Shown: piece after piece, positions 24,271-32,180 of the stretch
Position numbering within the stretch: position 1 is the first letter of the stretch
Layout: each line of letters opens with the position of its first letter
Assembly (NCBI GenBank): GCA_964523295.1
Contig: CAZGAH010000028.1
Span: 1 to 49,456, forward strand
Origin: CAZGAH01 sp964523295
GTDB taxonomy: Bacteria; Desulfobacterota; Desulfovibrionia; Desulfovibrionales; Desulfovibrionaceae
Reading direction: 5' to 3'
DNA length: 49,456 nucleotides
Translations under genes and position numbers: made by a program
Notes under the pieces: model-generated
The model's input: only the letters and a program-made list of their open reading frames with translations
Databases searched by the model: none
What the model was told of the DNA's origin: nothing

Positions 24271-25446
24271 ATGTCCGAAAACTCGCAAAAATCCAACGCT
24301 CCGGCTGCCACCAGAATCGAGGAAGCCAGGCGTCTTTTTCAGGAGGGTGTAGCCCTGCTGAAAGGGAAGAAGCCCGCCGAGGCGATGGAGCGATTGCGCC
24401 GTGCCGTGCAGCTTCGCCCCGTATTCCCCGACGCCTACAAGGCCCTGGCGCTCGTGTTCAAGGCCCGGGGAGATGCCCGGCGCGCCCGGCGTGCCCTGTT
24501 TCGGGCCGCCGAGGCCTTTGTCCTGGAGGAACGTTTCGAGGAGGCCTGCAACCTCGCGCGTGATCTGCGACAAGTGGAGCCGGACTTGCCGGATCCTTTC
24601 GTTACGGCCGCGGCCACGCTCGAGGCCAACAGCCGGCACCATCGCGCCGCCCGTGTGCTGGAACTGGCCATCGTGCACGTATCCGACGATCCTTTGCTGC
24701 ACTGCGCCCTGGCCCGCAACCTGGCCGCTGCCGGTCACAAGGAAAAGGCCCTGGCCACGCTCGAGGGAGCCTGGGTTCTGCTGGAAGGGTTCGACGAAGC
24801 GCAGGCCCTGTTCCGACAGCTCGGCGGACAGCGCCCCAGGTCGTCCGCGGCAACCGGAGAGCCGGTCGATCCGCAGGAGGAGGACACGGTCACCATCGAG
24901 GTCTTTCAGACCCGGGAGCGCGTCGAGCCGCCGGCGCCTGAACGGGCGGCGGGCGCCAGGGGTCGGGATCAGGATCCGGTAACCATCGTCCGCTTCGAGG
25001 CCCAGCCCAGGCCGGACCGGCCCGAAGACGCCGGGGACGGCAGCCCGGACTCCGGGCCAGGCGACGAATCGTCCTCGGCGGCGCACTTCGTCGATCATCG
25101 GCGCGCCGAACGCATTTCCCTTGCGGATTATTTCGTCCGGCTATCCCGCTTCAAGCCGCCGCATCCGGTAGTCAATCTTTCCACCGGCGGCATTGCCTTC
25201 AAGGTCGACAAGGCGCGTATCGGTACCGGGGACAAGGTCGGTTTCGATCTCATGGCCCTGGACGAAGTCAAGATCCGAAAACTGCGGGCGGAAATCCGCC
25301 ACATCTCTGCCGGAGTCGCCGGCTGCCGCTTCGTCGAACTGTCGGAACGCCAGCAGAACGCAATCGAGACGGTGATCCGCAAAATGCAATTTCCCGATGA
25401 TGCCGTGGATACGTCCTCGGTGGATTTCAATCTTGAGCTGTGGTAG
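24271..25446 (+). CDS. TPR and PilZ domain protein
   Basis: The 391-residue protein has about four tetratricopeptide-like helix pairs in residues 20-190 (LFQEGVALLKGKKPAEAMER, AYKALALVFKARGDARRARR), an acidic low-complexity linker, and a C-terminal PilZ domain (residues about 285-380) with the c-di-GMP motifs DHRRAERI and NLSTGG. PilZ domains bind cyclic di-GMP and often alter motility or pilus function. The start at 24271 (MSENSQ) is preferred over an upstream ATG because of its AGGAACGAG site and better sequence character. No neighbour is co-directional. Confidence 0.9.
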   Translation: MSENSQKSNAPAATRIEEARRLFQEGVALLKGKKPAEAMERLRRAVQLRPVFPDAYKALALVFKARGDARRARRALFRAAEAFVLEERFEEACNLARDLRQVEPDLPDPFVTAAATLEANSRHHRAARVLELAIVHVSDDPLLHCALARNLAAAGHKEKALATLEGAWVLLEGFDEAQALFRQLGGQRPRSSAATGEPVDPQEEDTVTIEVFQTRERVEPPAPERAAGARGRDQDPVTIVRFEAQPRPDRPEDAGDGSPDSGPGDESSSAAHFVDHRRAERISLADYFVRLSRFKPPHPVVNLSTGGIAFKVDKARIGTGDKVGFDLMALDEVKIRKLRAEIRHISAGVAGCRFVELSERQQNAIETVIRKMQFPDDAVDTSSVDFNLELW

Positions 25447-25481
25447 GCGGACAGCCCGGCGCGAGGCCCCGGCTGTCCGCC
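25446..25481. terminator. Shared hairpin between convergent PilZ and degP genes
   Basis: An 11-bp perfect stem (25446-25456 with 25471-25481) with a 14-base loop starts at the last base of the PilZ stop codon. The downstream plus strand has only a weak T-rich stretch. It probably serves both genes. Confidence 0.6.
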
Positions 25482-25494
25482 CCCGGGTGTGCGT

Positions 25495-26907
25495 TTATTT
25501 CAGGTTCAGCGTCTTGAAGAAGTTCTGTCCCTGACGTTTGATCAACAGCATGACCACGCCTTTCTGCTTGCCGTCGCCTTCGACGACTTTTTTCAAGGCG
25601 GCGACACTGCCGACCGGTTCCTGATTGGCCTCCAGGATGACGTCTCCGGCCCGTATCCCGGCGTCTCCGGCCGGCGAATCGTCCTTGACGTCGGTGACCA
25701 GCAATCCTTCCGCTTTTTCCAGGCCCAGGGCACGCGCCTCTTTGGCCTCGACCGGTCGCAGGGTCAGGCCCAGGCTGGCGGAGCCGGTGCCGGATTCGTC
25801 GCCGTTATTCCCGGCGACGTCCACGGCCCGCTCGCCCAGCTTGGCGGTCAGCGTCAATTCCTTGCCCCGGCGCAGGAGTTTGAGCTGGACCTTTTCGCCT
25901 GGTTGCAGCCTGGCCACGGTCCGGGTCAGCACGCCCGCGTCGTCGACACCTTCGCCGTTGATGGCCACGATCACGTCGCCGGTCTGTACGCCGGCCCGGT
26001 CGGCGGGATCGCCCGGGGTGACGGCTGCCACCAGTGCGCCCTTGGCCTCGGCAATCCCCAGGGCCTTGGCGCTGTCTTCGTCGACGTTCTGGATGGAAAC
26101 GCCCAGCCAGCCGCGCTTGACTTTCTTGTTTTCCTTGAGTTCGGCGATGACGCTTTTGGCCATCTTGCTCGGAACGGCGAAGCCGATACCCTGACCTGAG
26201 GCCACGATCGCCGTGTTCACGCCGAGGACCTTGCCGGAGAGATCGAGCAGCGGGCCGCCGCTGTTGCCCGGATTGATCGAGGCGTCGGTCTGGATGAAAT
26301 CGTCGTAGGGCCCGGCCCCGATCACCCGCCCTTTGGCGCTGATGATGCCCGCGGTCACCGTGTTTTCCAGGCCAAAGGGATTGCCGATGGCCACGACCCA
26401 GTCGCCGACGCGGGCGTTGTCGGAGTCCGCGAACTCCAGAACCGGCAAGGACTGACCGGCGTCGATTCTGAGCAGGGCCAGATCCGTCTCCGTATCCCGG
26501 CCGATGACCGTCGCGTCGTACTGCTTGCTTTTGCCCTGCAGCGTCACCTTGATCTCATCAGCCTCGGCGACCACGTGGTTGTTGGTGACGATCAGGCCAT
26601 CCGAGGAGATGATGAACCCTGAGCCCAGAGACTGTGACTTGTGTTGCCGGCCGGGCTGCTCCTGGAAATACTTGTCGAACTGATCGAAAAAATCCCCGAA
26701 GGGACTGCCTTTGGGATGAAAGCGCCTGAAATTCTCGAATGGGTTGCCCGAGCCGATACGCTTCGTCGTGCTGATGTTGACCACGGCCTTGCCTGCTTCC
26801 TTGGCCAGTCCCGCCAGTTCGGGCAGGCCGGAGACCGCCTGGGCGGGAAGGGCCAGCAGAAGCATCGCCAGCGTCAGCAGCAGCATTCGTCGCATGTGTC
26901 GTACCAT
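25495..26907 (-). CDS. degP: DegP/HtrA periplasmic serine protease
   Basis: The 470-residue protein has a signal peptide (hydrophobic residues 9-22, ending PAQA), a trypsin-like domain with the triad His111 (TNNHVV), Asp142 (TDLALL) and Ser216 (GNSGGP), and two PDZ domains (about 250-345 and 375-465). It degrades or refolds misfolded envelope proteins. The ATG at 26907 is preferred because AAGGAG lies six bases upstream. Two further upstream in-frame starts lack such spacing. Confidence 0.95.
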   Translation of the reverse strand: MVRHMRRMLLLTLAMLLLALPAQAVSGLPELAGLAKEAGKAVVNISTTKRIGSGNPFENFRRFHPKGSPFGDFFDQFDKYFQEQPGRQHKSQSLGSGFIISSDGLIVTNNHVVAEADEIKVTLQGKSKQYDATVIGRDTETDLALLRIDAGQSLPVLEFADSDNARVGDWVVAIGNPFGLENTVTAGIISAKGRVIGAGPYDDFIQTDASINPGNSGGPLLDLSGKVLGVNTAIVASGQGIGFAVPSKMAKSVIAELKENKKVKRGWLGVSIQNVDEDSAKALGIAEAKGALVAAVTPGDPADRAGVQTGDVIVAINGEGVDDAGVLTRTVARLQPGEKVQLKLLRRGKELTLTAKLGERAVDVAGNNGDESGTGSASLGLTLRPVEAKEARALGLEKAEGLLVTDVKDDSPAGDAGIRAGDVILEANQEPVGSVAALKKVVEGDGKQKGVVMLLIKRQGQNFFKTLNLK

Positions 26908-27462
26908 TGTCATCTCCTTGTCGATATATCGTACCAGCCGCACGCGCCGGTCCGCATCCGGCGCCAGTCGTTCGCCGAACCGTCAGCGACGGTCCGAAGA
27001 CATCCGGTCAAAAGAGTAATCTCACCCGATTGCTTCAGGCTTTCCCCTGGATTACAAAACGGTCAGGTTCGGGCAATCAGTAAAACGGGACGCCCGCGGT
27101 ACCTTGTAGAGCACAATCGCCGCGTTCGTCAAAGGTCAGGATCGCGCGGAGATAACGATGCGCTCCGGCACGGGCGCAGGCCCGGCCCGCGCGTGCGCGA
27201 AAAAAACGGGAGAAGGGGAAGCGGCGCGCGCCACAGCAGAGGGCTACGCACGCTGTTTGTGGGAAAAAAACAGGGAAACAGGCATGAAACGGGGGGCCAC
27301 GAGACGCTCCGGTCACGTCGCGGACGGCTGCGAGCCGCCATTGTGCGGTCGCAGGGCAGGGGGCGTCATCCGGTTCTGCCCCGGAACGCGCGCCTGCCAA
27401 GGCAGGCGCAGCGTCCGGCAGCAGTCCGGTTTGCGTCGATAATGCGGCCGTCAGGCAGCCGC
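26908..27462. other. Long intergenic region upstream of degP
   Basis: About 550 bases without a credible gene. Open frames here are GC-rich and Arg-rich with no family pattern. An inverted repeat lies at about 27015-27054 (GTAATC and GATTAC ends enclosing CAGG/CCTG), and a 9-bp hairpin at 27390-27409 may end the small gene at 27463. Confidence 0.5.
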
Positions 27463-27681
27463 TCAGACCAGGGTATCCAGGCCGGCGCCCTTGCCGACGG
27501 CATCGGCCATGAGCACGCTCTTCTGAAAGTCGTAATCGGCGTTCCCCGTATTCTGAGGCGTGGTATTCATGGTGTTCAGGGTCGTAGAGACCAGCGCCGC
27601 ATCGCCGGCCTGCTTCTGCAATTCCCCCATGGCCTTCACATCCAATCCGCCTCCGACTCCGCCGACGCCTTGCACGTCCAT
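27463..27681 (-). CDS. Small Gly/Met-rich protein of unknown function
   Basis: The 72-residue protein begins MDVQGVGGVGGGLDVKAM and has a GAGGGGC ribosome site. It has no signal peptide or membrane segment. Length and an MD start with Gln/Leu helices recall small putative motility proteins (YjfB-like), but the resemblance is weak. It stands alone. Confidence 0.5.
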   Translation of the reverse strand: MDVQGVGGVGGGLDVKAMGELQKQAGDAALVSTTLNTMNTTPQNTGNADYDFQKSVLMADAVGKGAGLDTLV

Positions 27682-27858
27682 ATGCCCCTCCGTTCGCTAT
27701 GCCGTAACCTTCGCCCGGCCAAAAAGACCGGCCTGACTGCGGCTGTTCAAAATATGTATCGGTCGGAATAGGGAAAACTTGAGGGAAGGCGCCAGAAAAA
27801 AATGTCGCACGCCAGGCCATGGACGCCGCTGGGCGACAACGGGTGCGCCGTTGATGAG

Positions 27859-28533
27859 TTAACCGATGCGTGCGCTCTTGCCGAGATTGTGGCGCTCGCA
27901 CAAGAGCTGGATGTTGTCGGACGTGGTCGAAGACCCGCCCTTGGAAACCGGGATGATGTGATCGAAGTGCAGCCGATCCCTGGATCCGCACAGCACGCAG
28001 CAGCCCTGATCCCGTTTCCAGACCGTCCGCCTGACGTGAGGGGGAATGGCTCTCGCCCGCCCGGGTTCCGGATCGGGCGTGGGCTGCTCTTCAGCTCGCA
28101 GCCGGAACCGGAAGACCAGACGTCCGGTCTGCCGATCTTTCCAGCCGTCTTCCAGCCGGAAAAATCCGTTGCAGGACCAGACCCCGGGGCGGAGCTTCTG
28201 GTAGATTCTGACCCGCTCGGCAGGGGCGATACCCAGCTTGTACTCCAGGGCCGCGCAGTAAAATTTGCCGTTCCCGGTCCGCAGCCCCCTGGCCGTGAAT
28301 TCAGGCTGATCGACCAGCGCTGGCTCCGGGCAATCCGGACCGCGAGCCCGGTCATGACCCTGATAGACGATGACGCCGCCGTGCTCCTGCGCCTGATCTT
28401 CGTATCCGGCCCGGGGCCTCAGGGTCATCAACACCACGGAATAGTAGGTGCCCAGGCCATAATGCATCCCCCGCTGCAAGGGACAGCCCTCACGCTGACA
28501 CATTTCCTGCCAGGACAGAATCTCATAGCTCAT
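27859..28533 (-). CDS. SRA-like/HNH endonuclease (modification-dependent type)
   Basis: The 224-residue protein has an N-terminal SRA/YDG-like domain (YYSVVLMTLRPRAGYED, then GGVIVYQGHD and TGNGKFYCAA), the fold that flips out methylated or hydroxymethylated cytosine. The C-terminal HNH nuclease (residues about 170-220) has paired cysteines CCVLCG, the DH of HFDHIIPVSKGG, and LLCERHN. The same domain order is known in type IV restriction enzymes that cut modified DNA. The start at 28533 follows CAGGGAG. It is a compact stand-alone gene, widespread in Desulfovibrionales as far as I recall. Activity against modified phage DNA is inferred. Confidence 0.85.
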   Translation of the reverse strand: MSYEILSWQEMCQREGCPLQRGMHYGLGTYYSVVLMTLRPRAGYEDQAQEHGGVIVYQGHDRARGPDCPEPALVDQPEFTARGLRTGNGKFYCAALEYKLGIAPAERVRIYQKLRPGVWSCNGFFRLEDGWKDRQTGRLVFRFRLRAEEQPTPDPEPGRARAIPPHVRRTVWKRDQGCCVLCGSRDRLHFDHIIPVSKGGSSTTSDNIQLLCERHNLGKSARIG

Positions 28534-29248
28534 AGTGACTCCCTGAGCCGTATGGCTATCACCCGGCCCGTTTACGGCTTCCCGGCACAAAATGCAATAT
28601 TGACAAAGAAAGCCGGGTGAGGGATTTCGTTGATGATCTTCATCCTGCTGTATCAGGCGCAGGCATCTTGTAGCAATAACTACACTGAATCTTTGACCTT
28701 TCGTGTGGATTCCGTCTCCTTGGATTGCTACGACCCTCCGGAAACACAAGCGATGATTGCAAGGAATCCCGATGAGTTGATCAGATTGTCGTCTTCATCT
28801 CCAGAGCAGAGGCCGCCACGATATGATGTAGTCCCGAGAAGGGTTTCTGAAGAGGACATCAATATACGACGCTCGGGGAATTCAACATCAGCGTGTTGCC
28901 TATGAGATGTGCAGGCTGCCAGGGGCGCTGAAGGCCAAATCCATATCAAACGTCGAAGAACCAAAATACTATAATCTGGAGATCGCCCATGGACTCCACC
29001 GACTTGCTTCGAGCGGCATTAGAGATGGCGAGCTGCTGGCAAGAGCTGGTGACTAGCCGCGGGCATATCGCCTCTGCTCTGGATATACGNNNNNNNNNNC
29101 AGAAGCTGTGATAAAGGAAATCCGGACTGCGGCTCCCGGCGCGAGCGCTGAGGGCGCGTCAGGCGCGCGCGAACCCGTGAGCACGGATCATGCTGTCGCC
29201 GGTCCTGTCTGGCTGTCTGTCGGCAACCAATAACTGAGGAGAACCGCC
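28534..29248. other. Intergenic region with gene fragments and an N gap
   Basis: No complete gene is evident in these 715 bases. A plus-strand open stretch at 28832-29056 (with RVAYEMCRLPGALKAKSISN and HGLHRLASSGIRDGELL) looks protein-like but has no start. A second frame starts at 28989 (MDSTDLLRAALEMASCWQEL) and runs into the N gap at 29090-29099. I recognise neither. This is probably debris of accessory genes. Confidence 0.4.
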
Positions 29249-30016
29249 ATGCCTGCGAACCATCGACTGAACGCGCTTGTACTGCTCGGGCTGGGCCTGC
29301 CGATTCTTGTGCTCCTGGCGTATGCCCCGGCCCGGGCCGAGGAGCAGGGGGCGGACAGGCAATGGCGACTGTGCAATCCCAAGGCAGACCAGGCGCTGGC
29401 TTTGCTCAGGGAGGGCAACGCGCGCTTCGCGACCGAGGCCATGCTCAATCCCGACGAGGACATGAACCGGCGCAGGACTCTCGCCGCCAGCGGGCAGCAT
29501 CCCTTCGTGTCGATTCTGTGCTGCGCGGATTCGAGAGTGCCGCCGGAAGAGCTTTTCGACCAGGGCCTGGGCACTCTTTTCGTGGCGCGCGTGGCCGGTA
29601 ATGTCGCCGAACCGGGCGAAATCGCCACCCTAGAGTACGGCGCCGATCATCTGGGCATCCCGCTCATCGTCGTGCTCGGGCATACGCAGTGCGGCGCAGT
29701 GACGGCCGTGGTCACGGGCGAGCCTGCCCACGGCCTGCTCCCCGAGCTGGTCAAACCGATCGACCGGGTATTCCGGGCCGTCTCCAAGGCCAATCCCGGC
29801 GCCACGCAGGCGGAACTCATCGATAAGACCATCGAGGCCAACATTTGGGATGCCATTGCCGAGCTGTTCACCCTGAGCGAGGTACTGCGGGAAAAGGCCC
29901 GGGACGGGGCCCTGTGCATCATCGGCGCGCTCTGCCACATAGACAGCGGCAAGGTCGATTTTCTGGGACCGCATCCGGACGAGGCCGCGTTGTTGCGCAC
30001 GCAGACAGACGGCTGA
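29249..30016 (+). CDS. Periplasmic beta-class carbonic anhydrase
   Basis: The enzyme interconverts CO2 and bicarbonate. The 255-residue protein has a hydrophobic signal sequence (residues 9-29), so it acts in the periplasm. Zinc ligands of the beta class are in CADSR (Cys92, Asp94, with Arg96) and GHTQCGAV (His145, Cys148). Other family blocks are GNVAEPGEIATLEYG and the late ALCHIDSGKVDFLG. The start is preceded by GAGGAG. It is followed by the dnaA-like gene on the same strand after 486 bases. Confidence 0.95.
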   Translation: MPANHRLNALVLLGLGLPILVLLAYAPARAEEQGADRQWRLCNPKADQALALLREGNARFATEAMLNPDEDMNRRRTLAASGQHPFVSILCCADSRVPPEELFDQGLGTLFVARVAGNVAEPGEIATLEYGADHLGIPLIVVLGHTQCGAVTAVVTGEPAHGLLPELVKPIDRVFRAVSKANPGATQAELIDKTIEANIWDAIAELFTLSEVLREKARDGALCIIGALCHIDSGKVDFLGPHPDEAALLRTQTDG

Positions 30017-30502
30017 TCCGCTACCGGCCCGGCTCCTTCCTGTCCGCCGCGGCTGCTGCCGCGCGCATCTTTCCCCTCATGCCCTGGTCCGCAACCGGGC
30101 GGGGTCTCCCTGTCGCATCCGCTTTCCTTCCCCTGCCGCCCCGAGGGCAAGAGCCAGGGCGGCTTTGCCCGCCACAGGGCACAGAAGTGACAGTTTTGTT
30201 GCTGGAAATAGTGCCTGCCTCAAAAAATTTTGAGCAAAGATGAGTTTTTTTGAGAAAATCAAAAAGTACCCTGTGAATTCAGCTTGTCGCTCTGTGCGCA
30301 GAGCAGGGCGGGCGCTGCGGGCAAACCCTTGATTCGCCGGCCCTAACCGGCCTTTGAGACGGGGCTTGGCTTTTTCGATTTCGTTCGGTATTTGAAGGTA
30401 TTACAGAAAGTTCGCTTTGGGAAAACTGTCCGGTTTCGGATGCCCTCCCGGCCAGTTTTCCGGCCTTGCCGGCAGAACCTGTCCGGGCGTAGACCTCGCC
30501 AC
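30017..30502. other. Leader region of the dnaA-like gene
   Basis: The region has an AT-rich core (30205-30270) with a near-palindrome at 30220-30233 (TCAAAAAATTTTGA) and TTTTGAG repeats. I found no match to the DnaA box TTATCCACA or close variants, and no gene. It probably holds the promoter of the downstream gene. Confidence 0.5.
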
Positions 30503-31921
30503 ATGAAAAACGAATGGCTCCAAATTCAGGAAATTTTGCGAAAATCAATGAATCCTGGTTTGTTCCAGGTCTGGATCAAGCCCTTGCAGGCGGCGCTATC
30601 GGGCGAGGAGTTGCAGTTGCAGGCTCCGAACGAGTTCGTCGTCAACTGGGTTCGGGAACGGCTGCTGGAGGACATCGCCCAGGCCGCAGCCACGGTTCTG
30701 GGCTTCAAACCTGCGATTGTCGTCAGCGCTACGCCGTTGGCAACGGGGGAGGCGGAGGCTCGTCCCGAGCCCCTGCCCATGCTGGCGCCTGCCCGACAGG
30801 CCCCGGCGCCGGATGCCCTGGTCCGGCAGGTCGGTTTGCCCTTGCGCGGCCGGGATGCTCTGGGAGCGTCCCGTTCCTGGCGCTTTTCCTTCGATGATTT
30901 CGTGGTCGGCCCCTCGAACGAGCTGGCCTACGTGGCGGCGAAGAGCCTGTGTACCGAGACCATGCCTTCCGACCAGCTCTTCATCAGCGCTGCGCCCGGA
31001 TTGGGCAAGACGCATCTGCTCCAGGCCGTCGGCCGTTATCTGAGCGAAATGTCCAATCTGGACCGCGTGCGCGTGGAATACCTCACGGGCGAAGAGTTTG
31101 CCCGGCATATGGTCTTTGCGCTCAGGGCGCGGGAAATCGAGCGGTTCAAGGCCCGTTTTCGCGACGGCGTGGATATCCTGCTGCTCGAGGATGTCCATTT
31201 CTTTCAGGGCAAGGAGCGGATGCAGGATGAGCTGCTGGCCACGATCAAGGCCTTGCGCAGCAAGGGCGCCAAGGTGGTCTATTCCAGCTCGTTTCTCCCG
31301 CGTGAGCTGAAAACCCTCGACAGCCAGCTCGCCTCCCGTTTCGGCGCCAGCTTTCTCGCCGTCATCGACAAGCCCGACTTCCTCACCCGCAAGCGCATTC
31401 TCGAGCACAAGGCCCGCACCTTTCAGGTCGTTCTGCCGGAAAGCGTAACGGATATGCTCGCCGAGCGTATTCATGCCGACGTACGCCAGCTCGAAAGCTG
31501 TCTGCAGAATCTCATCCTCAAGGCCAGGCTGCTCAATCAGCGCATTTCCCTGGACCTGGCCATGGAGGTATTGACCCACTACGCCATTGCCGACAACATC
31601 GTCACCATTGACCGCATCATCGACTTCATCTGCACTAGCTTCGACCTCACGCCCAAGCAGCTCTGCTCCAAAAGCCGGCAACGCCAGATCGTCGTCGCCC
31701 GCAACGCCGCGTTTTTTCTGGCCAGGCAGCATACCGGGCTGTCGCTCAAGGACATCGGCGACCGCTTCAATCGCAAGCACACCACCGTGCTCAAAGGCAT
31801 TACCAACGTCGAACGGGAGCTGAGCCAGGACACGCCACTCGGTCGGCAACTCACCAACACCATGGACTTGCTGGGCCGCTTCGACACGGACAAAACCCTC
31901 AGGCCCGCAGCCTCGCTCTGA
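30503..31921 (+). CDS. dnaA: DnaA-family replication initiator, divergent
   Basis: The 472-residue protein has all four DnaA domains: N-terminal interaction domain (1-75), Pro/Ala linker (to about 125), AAA+ core (130-335) with Walker A AAPGLGKT (163-170), Walker B LLLEDVHFF (226-234) and arginine-finger SRF (278-280), and the C-terminal DNA-binding domain. Two points depart from the norm: Walker B has ED in place of DD, and the DNA-box recognition motif GGRDHTTVLHA is NRKHTTVLKG, with Asp changed to Lys. No dnaN, recF or gyrB neighbours and no DnaA boxes are seen. It could be the replicative DnaA of this lineage or a second paralogue. The start at 30503 fits domain I. Confidence 0.85.
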   Translation: MKNEWLQIQEILRKSMNPGLFQVWIKPLQAALSGEELQLQAPNEFVVNWVRERLLEDIAQAAATVLGFKPAIVVSATPLATGEAEARPEPLPMLAPARQAPAPDALVRQVGLPLRGRDALGASRSWRFSFDDFVVGPSNELAYVAAKSLCTETMPSDQLFISAAPGLGKTHLLQAVGRYLSEMSNLDRVRVEYLTGEEFARHMVFALRAREIERFKARFRDGVDILLLEDVHFFQGKERMQDELLATIKALRSKGAKVVYSSSFLPRELKTLDSQLASRFGASFLAVIDKPDFLTRKRILEHKARTFQVVLPESVTDMLAERIHADVRQLESCLQNLILKARLLNQRISLDLAMEVLTHYAIADNIVTIDRIIDFICTSFDLTPKQLCSKSRQRQIVVARNAAFFLARQHTGLSLKDIGDRFNRKHTTVLKGITNVERELSQDTPLGRQLTNTMDLLGRFDTDKTLRPAASL

Positions 31922-32180
31922 GCTTGCAGGGCAGGGGGCGACAGGGCCGCTGCTCTGAATCCCGTCGGACACGGCTTCCCTAGGCGTTCACTAGCCGACC
32001 GGCGTTCATGGCAGCATAATCCCCCATCAAAAAAGCTCGTTGTGAAGTTGACCCCCTTCATTAAAGAGCGCAGCGGCTGCGAGGCGGTGGATTGTGGGAT
32101 GCCCTTCTCATTGGCTTTTTCCCCGGGTATCAGGTACAGTCCAGAGACCGTTTTCAACACTGGACCGGCGTTTGGACTCC

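Noticed and set aside
27077..27991. Minus-strand open frame of about 300 codons across the degP upstream region
   Set aside because: Arg/Ala-rich with no start signal, and it overlaps two better supported genes.
30017..30502. Possible chromosomal origin upstream of dnaA
   Set aside because: AT-rich patch present, but no DnaA boxes and no dnaN or other origin neighbours.
30596..31972. Open frame of 458 codons opposite dnaA
   Set aside because: Shadow of dnaA. The dnaA frame has all AAA+ motifs and a proper start.
31922..32180. tRNA or small RNA gene between dnaA and tamA
   Set aside because: No cloverleaf or CCA end could be formed from the bases, and no clear promoter-terminator pair is present.
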